DNA of 64,000 nucleotides, from positions 28,284 through 92,283 of the forward strand of contig CAJVZD010000020.1 of NCBI GenBank assembly GCA_913019905.1, given 5' to 3'. The position numbers were made by a program, and so were the translations under genes. The stretch comes from an uncultured Cellvibrionales bacterium (GTDB taxonomy: Bacteria; Pseudomonadota; Gammaproteobacteria; Pseudomonadales; Dasaniaceae). Shown in pieces: positions 1 through 10,613 of this stretch (position 1 is the first letter of the stretch; each line of letters begins with the position of its first letter). The notes beneath the pieces were generated by a model. That model saw only the letters and a list, made by a program, of their open reading frames with translations. It searched no databases and was not told where the DNA came from.

Positions 1-2010
1 CCTCGTGACGAGATGGGACAGGGCGTTACCACCGGACTCGGCACATTGATTGGCGAAGAACTAGACGTGCATCCAAAAGACATGGAGATCGAATTCTCCG
101 GCGTTCACAGCGACTACAACAATCCGGATTTTGGCGTTCAGGCTACTGGTGGCAGCAGTTCACTCAAAGCGCATTACCTTCATTTGCGCCAAGTTGGAGC
201 CAATACTCGCGCACTGTTAGTTGACGCGGCATCGAAAAATCTCGGTGTCTCAGTCGGAGATATTGCCACCGAAGACGGGCACATAGTGGTCGCAGGCAAG
301 CGCTACCCCTACGGCCAGTTTGTCGGCACAGCTGCAACGATGAACACCAGCGACGAAGCACCCCTAAAATCCAATACGAACTTCCGCTACATCGGTAAAG
401 AATTTTCCCGCGTTGATGCCACGGTCAAATCCACCGGAACCGCGGAATACGGTATTGATATCGATATACCCGGTATGCATCACGCGGTTGTTAAACGTTC
501 ACCGGTGGCCGGCGCAAAACTCAAATCCGTTGACAAGTCAAAGGCCCAAAACATGCCGGGCGTCACGGATGTTGTTGAGATATCCAGTGGTGTCGCCGTG
601 GTCGCTGAAAAATACTGGCAGGCGAAAACCGCCGCCGAAAAACTCTCACCGGTGTGGGAAGAAGTGGCATTGGCAAAGGTAGACACCGAAACAGTACGGC
701 AAGATTACATCGCTGCGATGAAGAATGATGACGGTATTTCCGATACCGATGAGGGCGATGTGGAAGCCGGGCTTGACACGGCAGACCACATCATTGAAGC
801 AGAGTACTGGGCACCTTACCTTGCCCACGCGCCATTGGAACCAATGAATGCCGTCGTTCGGATTGAAAATGGCGAGGCAGACGTTTGGTCCGGCACTCAG
901 GGTATCGTTGCGGCACGGGGTCTGGTATCTCGTTTCTCAGACATTCCCGTAGAAAAGGTTCGTGCCCACAATACCTATCTTGGTGGAGCCTTTGGCCGCC
1001 GCGGCACGCTAACCCATGTTATTGAGGCGACGGAAGTTGCCGTCGCAACGAATAAGCCGATCCACCTTCTTTGGTCCCGGGAAGACGATATTCGCAACGG
1101 CGTATACCGTCCAGCGTCACTGATGAAGATTAGAGCAGGCCTGAAAGACGATGGCAGCATTACCGCCTGGCAGGCAAAAAGGGTCGGGGGCAACATAACA
1201 CCCAAGACGCTGGAAAATATGATGCCGGCACTGTTCCCCGGTCTAGGCGATGGCACCATTGACTTCATGGTGGGTTTATCCCGTAATGTTTTTGCCGGCT
1301 GGATGGTCGATCATTCAAGCGTCGAAGGACTCTTCGAAGACTATGATACCGCCAATAAAACGGTCGATCATGTCACTGTCGAACACGATGTACCACTCAC
1401 CTTCTGGCGCTCAGTCGGGCACTCTTACACCTCTTTTGCCAAAGAAGGCATGGTCGATGAGTTAGCAGAAAAAGCCGGTATGGATCCCGTTGAGTTTCGG
1501 GTCAAAAATACCCAGAACAATCCTCGCCTCAACAATGTCATCAGAGTGGCACAGCAACGTATGGAAAAAATGCGCCCAGCCGATGGTCATTACCTGGGGT
1601 TTGCTGCGCACAATTCATTTTCTACCGATGTTGCGGAGATCGCTGAAATCTCTATCGAAGGGAATGAGATCAAAGTACATAAGGTCACCTGTGTTGTGGA
1701 TTGTGGTATCGCTGTTAATCCGGATATCGTTCGCGCGCAAATGGAGGGCGCGGTCATGTTTGGTTTGACCGCCGCATTATATGGGGATCTGGATCTGGAA
1801 AAAGGTGCCTTCAAGCAGAGCAACTTCCACGATTATCCCATTCTGAGAATGAGTGAAGCGCCAGCAGTTGAAGTCATTATTATCGACAGCGGCACTGAAC
1901 CCACCGGGGTCGGTGAACCAGGATTACCGCCGATCGCTCCAGCGGTAGCGAGCGCCGTATTTAAAGCTACCGGGCAACGACTGCGATCCCTACCTCTCAA
2001 ATTGGCCTGA
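1..2010 (+). CDS. Xanthine dehydrogenase family protein, molybdopterin-binding subunit (isoquinoline 1-oxidoreductase beta-like), 5' truncated by window edge
   Basis: Translation shows MoCo-subunit motifs (GGAFGRRG, CVVDCGIAVNPDIVRAQMEGA, GVGEPGLPPIAPAVASAVFKATG); reading frame is open to the window edge. Confidence 0.9.
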   Translation, partial: PRDEMGQGVTTGLGTLIGEELDVHPKDMEIEFSGVHSDYNNPDFGVQATGGSSSLKAHYLHLRQVGANTRALLVDAASKNLGVSVGDIATEDGHIVVAGKRYPYGQFVGTAATMNTSDEAPLKSNTNFRYIGKEFSRVDATVKSTGTAEYGIDIDIPGMHHAVVKRSPVAGAKLKSVDKSKAQNMPGVTDVVEISSGVAVVAEKYWQAKTAAEKLSPVWEEVALAKVDTETVRQDYIAAMKNDDGISDTDEGDVEAGLDTADHIIEAEYWAPYLAHAPLEPMNAVVRIENGEADVWSGTQGIVAARGLVSRFSDIPVEKVRAHNTYLGGAFGRRGTLTHVIEATEVAVATNKPIHLLWSREDDIRNGVYRPASLMKIRAGLKDDGSITAWQAKRVGGNITPKTLENMMPALFPGLGDGTIDFMVGLSRNVFAGWMVDHSSVEGLFEDYDTANKTVDHVTVEHDVPLTFWRSVGHSYTSFAKEGMVDELAEKAGMDPVEFRVKNTQNNPRLNNVIRVAQQRMEKMRPADGHYLGFAAHNSFSTDVAEIAEISIEGNEIKVHKVTCVVDCGIAVNPDIVRAQMEGAVMFGLTAALYGDLDLEKGAFKQSNFHDYPILRMSEAPAVEVIIIDSGTEPTGVGEPGLPPIAPAVASAVFKATGQRLRSLPLKLA

Positions 2011-2017
2011 AGCTATT

Positions 2018-2046
2018 AACTGCGCCGGTGTAATACAGGCGCAGTT
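2018..2046 (+). terminator. Candidate terminator hairpin after the XDH-type gene
   Basis: AACTGCGCC-N11-GGCGCAGTT, 9-bp stem 8 nt after the stop codon; only a weak U tract follows. Confidence 0.5.
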
Positions 2047-2146
2047 ATTCCATCTCTTTTTCGCCCATAATTCGACATTGCCAGTAAGACAAACAGATTA
2101 TAATTGAGTTATGCTACGCGTATCTTTTGTTAAATCCGAGCAGCCA

Positions 2147-3109
2147 ATGATTGAAATTAAACACCGCACCGTCTCTGCAAACAACATCCGCATCCACTTA
2201 GCCGAAGCAGGAGAAGGCCCCACTGTCTTGATGATTCATGGTTTTCCCGAATCCTGGTACTCGTGGCGCGAACAACTACCGGTGTTAGCTGAACAGGGCT
2301 ATCACGCCGTTGCAATGGATGTACGAGGCTACGGCCGCTCTTCAAAACCCGATCAGGTTGAAGACTACCGCATGTTAAAGAAAGTGGCTGATGTCGCCGG
2401 TGTTGTGCAAGCTATCGACAATGGTAAGGTCACTGTCGTAGGTCACGATTGGGGCGCGCCAATCGCATGGAACTCCGCTCTGCTGCGGCCTGACTTGTTT
2501 AACGGCGTCGCCGGTTTATCTGTCCCCTTCTCTCCGGGTGGCGGCGCAATGCGGCCTACGGAAATGTTTGCCCTAATGTCTCAAGAAGAGGACTTTTATA
2601 TTAACCATTTCCAAAAAGTCGGCAAAGCGGAGAAAGAGATAGAAGAGGACATCAAGCAATGGATTCTAGGCTTTTACTGGTGCGCAGGGGGTGACATCGT
2701 CAATGGACCCAATGTCAGTGCGGTGACAAAAGGCGGGAAATTAAAGGACAAGTTCGTCTATCCAGAAAAAATGCCAGCCTGGATGTCGGAACAAGACCTG
2801 GATATTTACACGAGGGAATTCGAGTATTCGGGGTTTTTCGGACCTCTCAACCGCTATCGCAATGTCGATCGTGACTGGGAAGACCTTGCCGCGTTTGCAG
2901 GCCAGCCGATTACCATTCCAGCGATGTTTATCGGTGGTGAGAAAGACGGACCTACCCAGTGGGGAGCAGCGGCCATTGCAAAATATAATGAAACCCTGCC
3001 AAAATTATTCAAGAGTGAAATTTTGCCGGGTGCCGGCCACTGGATCCAACAAGAACGTGCTTCGCGCACCAATGAACTCTTGTTGGAATTTTTGGACAGC
3101 CTGAAGTAG
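2147..3109 (+). CDS. Alpha/beta hydrolase, epoxide-hydrolase-like
   Basis: HGFPESWYSWR, GHDWGAP nucleophile elbow, GAGHWIQQE C-terminal His; internal ATG at 2147 preferred over 2111. Confidence 0.9.
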   Translation: MIEIKHRTVSANNIRIHLAEAGEGPTVLMIHGFPESWYSWREQLPVLAEQGYHAVAMDVRGYGRSSKPDQVEDYRMLKKVADVAGVVQAIDNGKVTVVGHDWGAPIAWNSALLRPDLFNGVAGLSVPFSPGGGAMRPTEMFALMSQEEDFYINHFQKVGKAEKEIEEDIKQWILGFYWCAGGDIVNGPNVSAVTKGGKLKDKFVYPEKMPAWMSEQDLDIYTREFEYSGFFGPLNRYRNVDRDWEDLAAFAGQPITIPAMFIGGEKDGPTQWGAAAIAKYNETLPKLFKSEILPGAGHWIQQERASRTNELLLEFLDSLK

Positions 3110-3306
3110 CCAATAATTTATTGGACTATCGACTGGCCATCCGTCCGAGTGCGTAATTTTCTTTGCGCCTTTAAATCCAAGGGGCTCGCAAACATAACCA
3201 CACACATTGTTACTGTCCATGAGCTGAACTTTACCGACACCTAATGATGCTAGTGCCGCTCACGAAACTGCCACGCTGAATGGTAGGAATGGATCAGAAT
3301 ACTGCA

Positions 3307-4236
3307 TTAGCGCAAATTACATGAGTTTCTCAACCTTTCGGCTATCTCTCCCGCGCCCTGAACACATAGGGCATCATTTGGTGCCACCACTTTTAAATTC
3401 ATGATACTGCATCCGTTCTGAACATAGGGCGAAAGATAGTCCGCAACGTCCTCCGGTGTACCGTAAGGTGTGTACTTTTCAAACCTCTCGAAAGGTATTT
3501 TGTAAAATGCCTCCATTTCTCGCGCAACCAATGCACGAGCTTCGGCTTTAGTATCGGCAATGCCAACCCAAGGTTGATAACCATGTTGCCAATCAACCTG
3601 ACGACCTGACTCAGAGGCGAAGTTATCAATTATTGCCAAGGCGTCTTTAAAACGCTTTACTGAACACCAAGTAGCAATCCAGCCATCACCAAAGTGCGCC
3701 GCGCGTTTTAGTGCAGCGTCGGAACGCCCACCGATGATGATCGGGATCTGGTCGCCAACAACTGGCTGAATACGGGCATTATCGACAGAAAATATCTCAC
3801 CTTCAAAATCGACTGTCTCTCCAGCCATTAATCCTCGCAAAATCTGCAGCGACTCGTTTGTTCGCTTGCCGCGAGTAGTCGGATCGACACCACAGACTTC
3901 GATTTCATGGCGGTCCTCACCACCAATGCCAACTCCAAACATTGTGCGACCCGGTGCGATTTTATGCATCGTAGCAAGTTGCCTTGCAACCGGAAGCGGG
4001 TGCCGAAGCGGTAACAAATAAATGCTAATCATCACGCCCAAACTAGGATTTAATTGCGAGAGCGCCGCAATTTCAACGAATCCATCAGTACCGGAACCAT
4101 CGTGAAAAGAGACGTGATCGGCCATATACATATGATCGATTTTGGCTTGATCCACCGCCTCGAGCAGGGCAGTTTTTTCTTTAAAAGAACTATTCCAGAA
4201 GTTGGACGGTGTTGCCAGACCTATTTTAAGTGCCAT
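3307..4236 (-). CDS. LLM-class (F420/FMN) flavin-dependent oxidoreductase
   Basis: Luciferase-like motifs (MYMADHVSF, FGVGIGGEDRHE, PIIIGGRSDAALKRAAHFGDGWIA); start with AGGAA SD at 4236. Confidence 0.9.
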   Translation of the reverse strand: MALKIGLATPSNFWNSSFKEKTALLEAVDQAKIDHMYMADHVSFHDGSGTDGFVEIAALSQLNPSLGVMISIYLLPLRHPLPVARQLATMHKIAPGRTMFGVGIGGEDRHEIEVCGVDPTTRGKRTNESLQILRGLMAGETVDFEGEIFSVDNARIQPVVGDQIPIIIGGRSDAALKRAAHFGDGWIATWCSVKRFKDALAIIDNFASESGRQVDWQHGYQPWVGIADTKAEARALVAREMEAFYKIPFERFEKYTPYGTPEDVADYLSPYVQNGCSIMNLKVVAPNDALCVQGAGEIAERLRNSCNLR

Positions 4237-4373
4237 TATTATTCCTATTAGTAAGCGCTCCGGCAATCTTCGATGCGACTTAGCGGTTTTATCGCATAAG
4301 CGACAAAGGGTTAACGGATATTGATCTTCCTATTCGAATAAAGGTCTGTCAAAAGCAGATCTATTCGACACGT

Positions 4374-5561
4374 TCAAAGCTGATCAACATTGGTATCAAT
4401 ACCCACCAACAACCTACCGACGAGTTCGAGCGTCGATTCATTCACCATCATATGCTGTGTGGCGACGTGTACATCGCGAAAATACCGCTGTATCGGGCTA
4501 CGTAGATAGACAGAGGTTCCTCCAGCCAACTTATAGATACTATCGACAACCTCTGCAGCCGATTGCACAGCATGCGTAGTGGCTAGTCGCACATCACGCC
4601 TTGCTTCAACGGTTGGTGCATCATTTTCTAACGCCAATTGCCAGGCGGTTGAAATGGCATCATAGAAAAAAAGTCGAGCAGAACGTAATTTTGCTTCTGC
4701 CTCAGCCACTTGTTTATGAGTGGCGGGTTTCATAGCCAAGGGCTTCGAACTACCCTGAGGCGTTTTCTGTTTGGCGAGAGCGATAAATTCATTCAAACTT
4801 GCCCTGGCAATACCCAGCGCGACTGCACCGATGCCAATACCTAAAAAGGCAAAAAGCGGGAAACTATGGATGGCACCTTGCGGTGTATTTTCTCGAAAAG
4901 CATCAAACGTCATAAATTCAGGAACAAATACGCCCTCTACTTTAAAATCCGTAGATCCGGTACCTTTTAATCCAGTAACGTGCCAGGTATCTAGAAGTTC
5001 AACATCGCTAACAGGCATAAAGAATGAACGCTGATCGGGTCGACCATTTGCTAGTTTAAGTAGCTCTCCCGATTCGTCGACGAGGAAACCACCAGCGGAG
5101 AGGTAGGTCGCATTCCGCGACCCGGAACCCCATTGCCATTGTCCGGTTAGTTTAAAACCTTTCATGCCATTTTCTTCACAGGCAATCGCACGCCCCATCG
5201 GCGCAAACACACCCGCTGTAATTGCCTGCGTATCAGACAGTAATTCGACTGCAACCTGGGTCGGCAAATTCGTCACCGACAAAGCTGAGGTAATACCAAT
5301 GAAAACCACCCAGGCTGTCGAAGCGTCTGATTGGGCCAGCGCTTCTACCAACAGCGCGTAGTCCAGCGGTGACCTGCCCAGCCCACCGAATTTTTTGGGG
5401 TTACATAATCGATACAAGCCCAATTCTGCAAGACGGTCAGCGATATCCTGAGAAACAAACCCTTGTCCCTCAAATTCCTCCGCCCTACTTCGTAACTCTT
5501 CCGCAAACGTACCCGCCAAAGCGACCACATCCACATCATCTTCTATAAATTTATTATTCAT
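4374..5561 (-). CDS. Acyl-CoA dehydrogenase family flavoprotein (HsaA/DszC-type monooxygenase-like)
   Basis: ADH-like fold motifs (ASTAWVVFIG, GKWQWGSGSRNATY-like, RYFRDVHVATQHMMV); start with AAGGAG SD at 5561. Confidence 0.88.
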   Translation of the reverse strand: MNNKFIEDDVDVVALAGTFAEELRSRAEEFEGQGFVSQDIADRLAELGLYRLCNPKKFGGLGRSPLDYALLVEALAQSDASTAWVVFIGITSALSVTNLPTQVAVELLSDTQAITAGVFAPMGRAIACEENGMKGFKLTGQWQWGSGSRNATYLSAGGFLVDESGELLKLANGRPDQRSFFMPVSDVELLDTWHVTGLKGTGSTDFKVEGVFVPEFMTFDAFRENTPQGAIHSFPLFAFLGIGIGAVALGIARASLNEFIALAKQKTPQGSSKPLAMKPATHKQVAEAEAKLRSARLFFYDAISTAWQLALENDAPTVEARRDVRLATTHAVQSAAEVVDSIYKLAGGTSVYLRSPIQRYFRDVHVATQHMMVNESTLELVGRLLVGIDTNVDQL

Positions 5562-5708
5562 TATTAACTCCTTGGTGAAATGTGACGACATCAGTTTCGT
5601 CACGTGTTTTTTGGCATTTTCCCAAATTCAAGAATTGATAATTATTGTGTGATATCGTGCACCATCCACATAGGGCATTTTGGGCCAGACAAGTAGGCAT
5701 TATAGGTC

Positions 5709-6686
5709 ATGATTAAACATCTGGCGTTCGAAAACTATCTCTACGACTTCCTTGCAGAAGAAAATATTGCAACTCACGCCATTAAATCGCAGATCCGCCA
5801 GCATGCAAAAGATCGGCACGAGCGCCTGCAAATGCTTGCCAATTATGCCATCAATCGATCTGGCGAAACATTATTGGGCCTTATCATTGGGCAGCGTATT
5901 ACTAATACCGCTTTTGGCATTCTTGGCCACGCACTAATCAACTGCTCCAGCTTATTAGAATCACAGCGTTTTTTGTTGAAACACATCTGGATATGGCAGG
6001 AGCATCCTCGCGATGCAGTAAGTCTACATCTCGATAAAGATCGTATTTATTTGCGTTATAACTATCCCACCCAATGGCCCCAGAACAGTCACTTTTTGGT
6101 TGATCTGTTTTTTTCGTCTAATCTAAAACGGTCGACGGAACTAATCGAAGGCGACATCAAGGGAGCATGCCTACAACTAAAACGCGAAACGCCCAAGAAC
6201 AAAAATACCTATAAACAGATTCTCAAAATCCCCGTGACATTTAACCACGATGTCGATCAACTTGTGTTTCCACGACGGCTCGCCGAAACCCCATTGTCAT
6301 CATCTTTTCTCATCCACTCACAGGGGTATCAGCGCCATTGCGAAAACTTACTCCTGCAAATGCAATCGGCCTCTGGTCTGACGGAAAAAATTCGCAGGGC
6401 AATTATGCACAGTGGTAAATCAAAATTGAAAGAGCCGCAAATGGCTTCCAAGTTACACATGAGTGTAAGAACTTTACGCCGCCGATTAAATGCAGAAGAA
6501 ACAAGCTACCGGGAAATACAGCGGCAAATCCAACTTCACCTAGCGCGTTCTTATTTAAGCGACACGGAATTATCAGTGGCCGATATTGCCAGCCTGGTGG
6601 GATATTTTGATACAGCAACCTTCAGCCGCGCCTTCAAAGCGTGGACCGGATATACTCCACCGCAATATCGACGAACTGACTTTTAA
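5709..6686 (+). CDS. AraC family transcriptional regulator
   Basis: C-terminal AraC HTH (MSVRTLRRRLNAEETSYREI...VADIASLVGYFDTATFSRAFKAWTGYTPPQYR). Confidence 0.93.
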   Translation: MIKHLAFENYLYDFLAEENIATHAIKSQIRQHAKDRHERLQMLANYAINRSGETLLGLIIGQRITNTAFGILGHALINCSSLLESQRFLLKHIWIWQEHPRDAVSLHLDKDRIYLRYNYPTQWPQNSHFLVDLFFSSNLKRSTELIEGDIKGACLQLKRETPKNKNTYKQILKIPVTFNHDVDQLVFPRRLAETPLSSSFLIHSQGYQRHCENLLLQMQSASGLTEKIRRAIMHSGKSKLKEPQMASKLHMSVRTLRRRLNAEETSYREIQRQIQLHLARSYLSDTELSVADIASLVGYFDTATFSRAFKAWTGYTPPQYRRTDF

Positions 6687-7639
6687 CCAGCATCCAAATT
6701 CTTTAAAAACTCAACGTCATTAATAGCCGGTTTTTCTCCACAATGACCACATACAACATCAACGACTAAGGTTTGGTCGCAATAATTATGCGTTAGTTGC
6801 TCCGCAGCTTCCGATTGCGGCAACCAGTCAATCACCCATTGCCGTATCGACATGACTAACAGATAAAGTGATTCACCTTTTGCCGTTAAGCGGTATTCGC
6901 TCCGCGGCGGATTTTCCTGATACTGGCTTCTGGTCAACACCTCTTCACTCAGCAGTAAGTTCAAGCGATCGATTAAAATATTAGAGGCAATATTTAATTG
7001 TTTCAAAAATTCATCATAGCGCTTTAAACCAAAAAACAAGGCAATTAATAACAATAAGGTCCAGCGGTCTCCGATCAGGTCACTGACTTTAGATAGCGCT
7101 AAATCCTGCTTCTCTTTAGGAAGAGATGTTCGGACCCGGCGTCTGTTAAAGGATTGAATTTCTTCCAGCTGATTATCTATCTGTGCGGTGAACGGAGACC
7201 ATTCAACATCACCCATATGAAAATCAGTCTGACAATGATGGCAGACAGCTCTTGGCTGTAGGGCATGACCACACTTGCTGTGGAAAAGCCGAGCCGGCAA
7301 TTGATGAGCTCCTGTAACACTCCACTCAGACTCCCACTGCCAACATAAAAGGGAAGCAAAAAACAAACCCGCTCCCTTTTCGGTCAACTTATACTCAAAC
7401 CGCTTCCCGCTCGAAGAATACGGCCTTTTATACAAAACATCGGCCTCTAACAATGACGCTAACCGTCTAGTCAGAGTCGTTTTACTCGCTCCTGTGTATT
7501 GGCGAAACTCTTCAAAACGGCTGCGCCCTAAAAAAGCATCTCTCAAGATGAGCAGCGCCCAGCGGTCTCCAATCACATCGAGACCGGTTGCCATGGAGTG
7601 ACTAATTATAAAACGATTATCTTTCATGGGGCGCATCAT
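6683..7639 (-). CDS. Tandem HxlR-type winged-helix transcriptional regulator
   Basis: Two HxlR domains in one ORF (VIGDRWALLILRDAFLG... and LIGDRWTLLLLIALFFG...), each followed by a Cys-rich zinc-ribbon-like segment. Confidence 0.9.
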   Translation of the reverse strand: MMRPMKDNRFIISHSMATGLDVIGDRWALLILRDAFLGRSRFEEFRQYTGASKTTLTRRLASLLEADVLYKRPYSSSGKRFEYKLTEKGAGLFFASLLCWQWESEWSVTGAHQLPARLFHSKCGHALQPRAVCHHCQTDFHMGDVEWSPFTAQIDNQLEEIQSFNRRRVRTSLPKEKQDLALSKVSDLIGDRWTLLLLIALFFGLKRYDEFLKQLNIASNILIDRLNLLLSEEVLTRSQYQENPPRSEYRLTAKGESLYLLVMSIRQWVIDWLPQSEAAEQLTHNYCDQTLVVDVVCGHCGEKPAINDVEFLKNLDAG

Positions 7640-7836
7640 ACTTAAAATCGGGCTTGCGCATAAGGTTGAAAAAAAGTGGACAGATTTAACAGCGCGTACT
7701 TTTAGCGTCGCAGCGAGGATAAAATTGGCTCCTGGGGTTTATTAGTTTCGCAATGCAAGCTACTATAGCCTCATAGTGCAAGTTAGTAGCAAGCAGAAAG
7801 CGACTGCCACCGCCCGTATTTATCGAGGAGAAAGAA

Positions 7837-9315
7837 GTGCCTAATACATTGGAAAAAAAGTTCAAAAGTACGCTCAAGCCCAGCATACATCCGTACCTTA
7901 ACGGAGCCTGGACTCCCAATTCGGAAGAGCATACGGCTACCGACATGGAAGTGATTGGCGAAATCCCGACAGATATCGACGGTGTCTACGTACGAAATAC
8001 AGAGAACCCTATTCACGAAGCTAAGGGAAATTATCACCCATTTGACGGTGACGGCATGTTACACAGCGTCAGTTTCAAAGACGGGAAGGCAGAATATCGT
8101 AATCGTTTTGTCCGTACCAAAGGGTTTCAAGCGGAACAAGAAGCCGGTCAATCCCTCTGGAAAGGCATTGCCAATTCGGTTAAAGCAGACAGCCGCCGGG
8201 GTTGGGGCGCACAAGGATTCGTAAAAGATTCATCGAGTACCGATGTGGTCATTCACGCGGGTCAAATCATGTCGACCTTTTGGCAATGCGGTGACGGCTA
8301 TCGGCTCGACCCCTATACGCTAGAACAGCATGGCACCGAAAGCTGGGCACCCGTTGATGGTATTTCCGCCCACCCGAAAATTGATGAAAATACCGGTGAA
8401 ATGTTATTTTTCAACTATTCTATCTACCCTCCTTACCAACACTATGGTGTGGTCGACAAACACAATAATCTAGTCCATTACACACCGGTACCATTACCCG
8501 GCCCACGGCTTCCTCACGATATGGCATTTACTAAAAACTATTCTATTTTGGCCGATCTACCGATGTTTTGGGACCCAGAACTTATTCCGGACAATGTATT
8601 CCAACCACATTACCACCCAGAGCTGCCCACCCGTTTTGCTATTATTCCGCGCTACGGCAATGAACAAGACATTCAATGGTTCGAAGCAAAACCTACCTAC
8701 GTATTGCACTGGATGAATGCCTTTGAGGAAGGTGATGAAATAATTCTGGACGGTTATTTTCAAGACCAACCTAACCCTCCGCCATTAGCAGGCTTACCGG
8801 CCGGGCCGGGTAAAATGATGGCAAACATCGATCTTATGTCTCTGCAGACTAAATTACACCGCTGGCGCTTTAACCTAAAAACCGGTGACGTCCACGAGGA
8901 ACATCTGGATGAACAAGTCTTAGAGTTTGGCAGTTTCAACCAAAAATATGCCGGCATCAAGAACCGTTATTATTACAGCGTTTGGAACAAACCCGGCTGG
9001 TTCCTGTTTTCTGGGATTAAAAAATATGACTGTGAAACCGGAGAAACATCTAGCCTGGAGTTCGGCGAAGACCGCTTCGGCAGCGAGGCACCCTTTGTTC
9101 CGAGAATCGATGCGAAAGATGAAGACGACGGCTATTTAGTCAGTTTTATCACCGACATGAAAGAAGACCGTTCCGAGTGCGTACTCATCGATGCCAAAGA
9201 TATTGAAGCAGGCCCGGTCTGTCGCATTATATTGCCCCACCGTATCTCTAGCGGAACACACGCGTGCTGGGGAAATGGTACCGATATTCGCGCAGCGCAA
9301 ACCCAGAACAAATAA
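7837..9315 (+). CDS. Carotenoid oxygenase family protein (carotenoid/lignostilbene cleavage-like)
   Basis: RPE65/CCD motifs (GVYVRNTENP, FDGDGMLH, ISAHPKIDENTGEMLFFNY, LPHDMAFTKNYSILADLP). Confidence 0.9.
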   Translation: MPNTLEKKFKSTLKPSIHPYLNGAWTPNSEEHTATDMEVIGEIPTDIDGVYVRNTENPIHEAKGNYHPFDGDGMLHSVSFKDGKAEYRNRFVRTKGFQAEQEAGQSLWKGIANSVKADSRRGWGAQGFVKDSSSTDVVIHAGQIMSTFWQCGDGYRLDPYTLEQHGTESWAPVDGISAHPKIDENTGEMLFFNYSIYPPYQHYGVVDKHNNLVHYTPVPLPGPRLPHDMAFTKNYSILADLPMFWDPELIPDNVFQPHYHPELPTRFAIIPRYGNEQDIQWFEAKPTYVLHWMNAFEEGDEIILDGYFQDQPNPPPLAGLPAGPGKMMANIDLMSLQTKLHRWRFNLKTGDVHEEHLDEQVLEFGSFNQKYAGIKNRYYYSVWNKPGWFLFSGIKKYDCETGETSSLEFGEDRFGSEAPFVPRIDAKDEDDGYLVSFITDMKEDRSECVLIDAKDIEAGPVCRIILPHRISSGTHACWGNGTDIRAAQTQNK

Positions 9316-9328
9316 CTGAGAAATAGCT

Positions 9329-10561
9329 ATGACAGCAAAGAAAATTTACATTTTAGGTGGTGACCAGACCGACTTCTCACGAAATTGGGGCAGAGAGAAT
9401 TTATCGATTTTTGACCTGTTTTCAAGCACCGTGCAAAAGGGCCTACAGTCTTGTGAACTCGACCCGGAAGAAATTGCCGTTGGCCACGTTGGCAATTTCG
9501 TGGGTGACTTATTCACCGGGCAGGCAATGCTCGGCGGATTTTTTGGTCACATTGATCCAGCGCTGACCTACCTGCCCGCTAGCAGGCACGAAGCGGCATG
9601 CGCGTCAGGCTCAATGGCAATAATGGCTGCCATGGCTGATCTGGAATCTGGCCGGTACGACTTAGCCTGTGTTATCGGCTTAGAAATGATGCGTAATGTT
9701 AGCGGTAAACAAGCGGGTGAATATTTGCGGCCTGCGGCCTGGGCGGATAAAGAGTGGCAGGACACGCCGTTCGTATGGCCTTGCGCATTCGACCAGTTGA
9801 TCGATATTTATCAACAAAAGCACGGGGTCGACATGGCCCACTTAAGAGCTATTTCAGAAAAAAACTTGTCACAAGCTAAGTTAAATCCAAATGCTCAGGG
9901 ACGCAATTGGGAATTCAACGATAAAAGTTTCAGCAACGACAATGATGCGAACCCACAAGTTAGTGGACAAATCCGTCGTCAAGATTGCGGTCAAATCACC
10001 GATGGAGCCGCCGTGGTCTTTTTAGCCACTGAAGAACGCGCAAAGCAATACGCAAATGATCGCGACATTAATTTTAGCGAAATTCCATATATTAAAGGTT
10101 GGGGCCACATTAATGCCCCGATGCTCATGCAGGAAAAAATTAAACTGTCTGAACACAGCAATGATGTTTTCCCCCACGTGCGCGAATTATTTAAGCAAAC
10201 ACTAAACCGCGCCGGAATGGATAATTTCGATGCTATCAGCGGCTTAGAGGTCCACGATTGTTTTAACATCACCGAATATATGATTCTCGACCACACAGGA
10301 TTGTATGATCCGGGTAAAGCATGGCAGGGAATTGAAGCTGGGGATACTGTCTCGGGCGGGCGTCTGCCGATTAACATGAGCGGCGGTCTCATCGGACAGG
10401 GCCACCCCGTCGGAGCAACGGGTGTTCGCATGTTATTGGATGCTTTTAAACAAGTAACCAACAAAGCGGGCGATTACCAAATAGATAACGCGCAAAACAT
10501 GATGACGTTTAATTTGGGAGGAAGTACCACCACCTGCGCCAGTTTCATCGTGGGTAGCTAA
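9329..10561 (+). CDS. Thiolase family protein (acetyl-CoA acetyltransferase-like)
   Basis: Thiolase motifs (HEAACASGSMAIMAA, EVHDCFNITEYM, NMSGGLIGQGHPVGATGVRM). Confidence 0.9.
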   Translation: MTAKKIYILGGDQTDFSRNWGRENLSIFDLFSSTVQKGLQSCELDPEEIAVGHVGNFVGDLFTGQAMLGGFFGHIDPALTYLPASRHEAACASGSMAIMAAMADLESGRYDLACVIGLEMMRNVSGKQAGEYLRPAAWADKEWQDTPFVWPCAFDQLIDIYQQKHGVDMAHLRAISEKNLSQAKLNPNAQGRNWEFNDKSFSNDNDANPQVSGQIRRQDCGQITDGAAVVFLATEERAKQYANDRDINFSEIPYIKGWGHINAPMLMQEKIKLSEHSNDVFPHVRELFKQTLNRAGMDNFDAISGLEVHDCFNITEYMILDHTGLYDPGKAWQGIEAGDTVSGGRLPINMSGGLIGQGHPVGATGVRMLLDAFKQVTNKAGDYQIDNAQNMMTFNLGGSTTTCASFIVGS

Positions 10562-10570
10562 TTTTTCGAT

Positions 10571-10613
10571 CTACTGTGAAGCGTTGCGGCTTATCGTGAA
10601 TGACTGCAACGCA
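10571..10613. repeat. Inverted repeat / possible terminator
   Basis: GCGTTGC...GCAACGC flanked by CTGTGAA direct repeats just after the thiolase stop. Confidence 0.35.

Noticed and set aside
9991-10464. 157-aa minus-strand ORF inside the thiolase gene
   Set aside because: Antisense shadow ORF within a strongly supported thiolase coding sequence.
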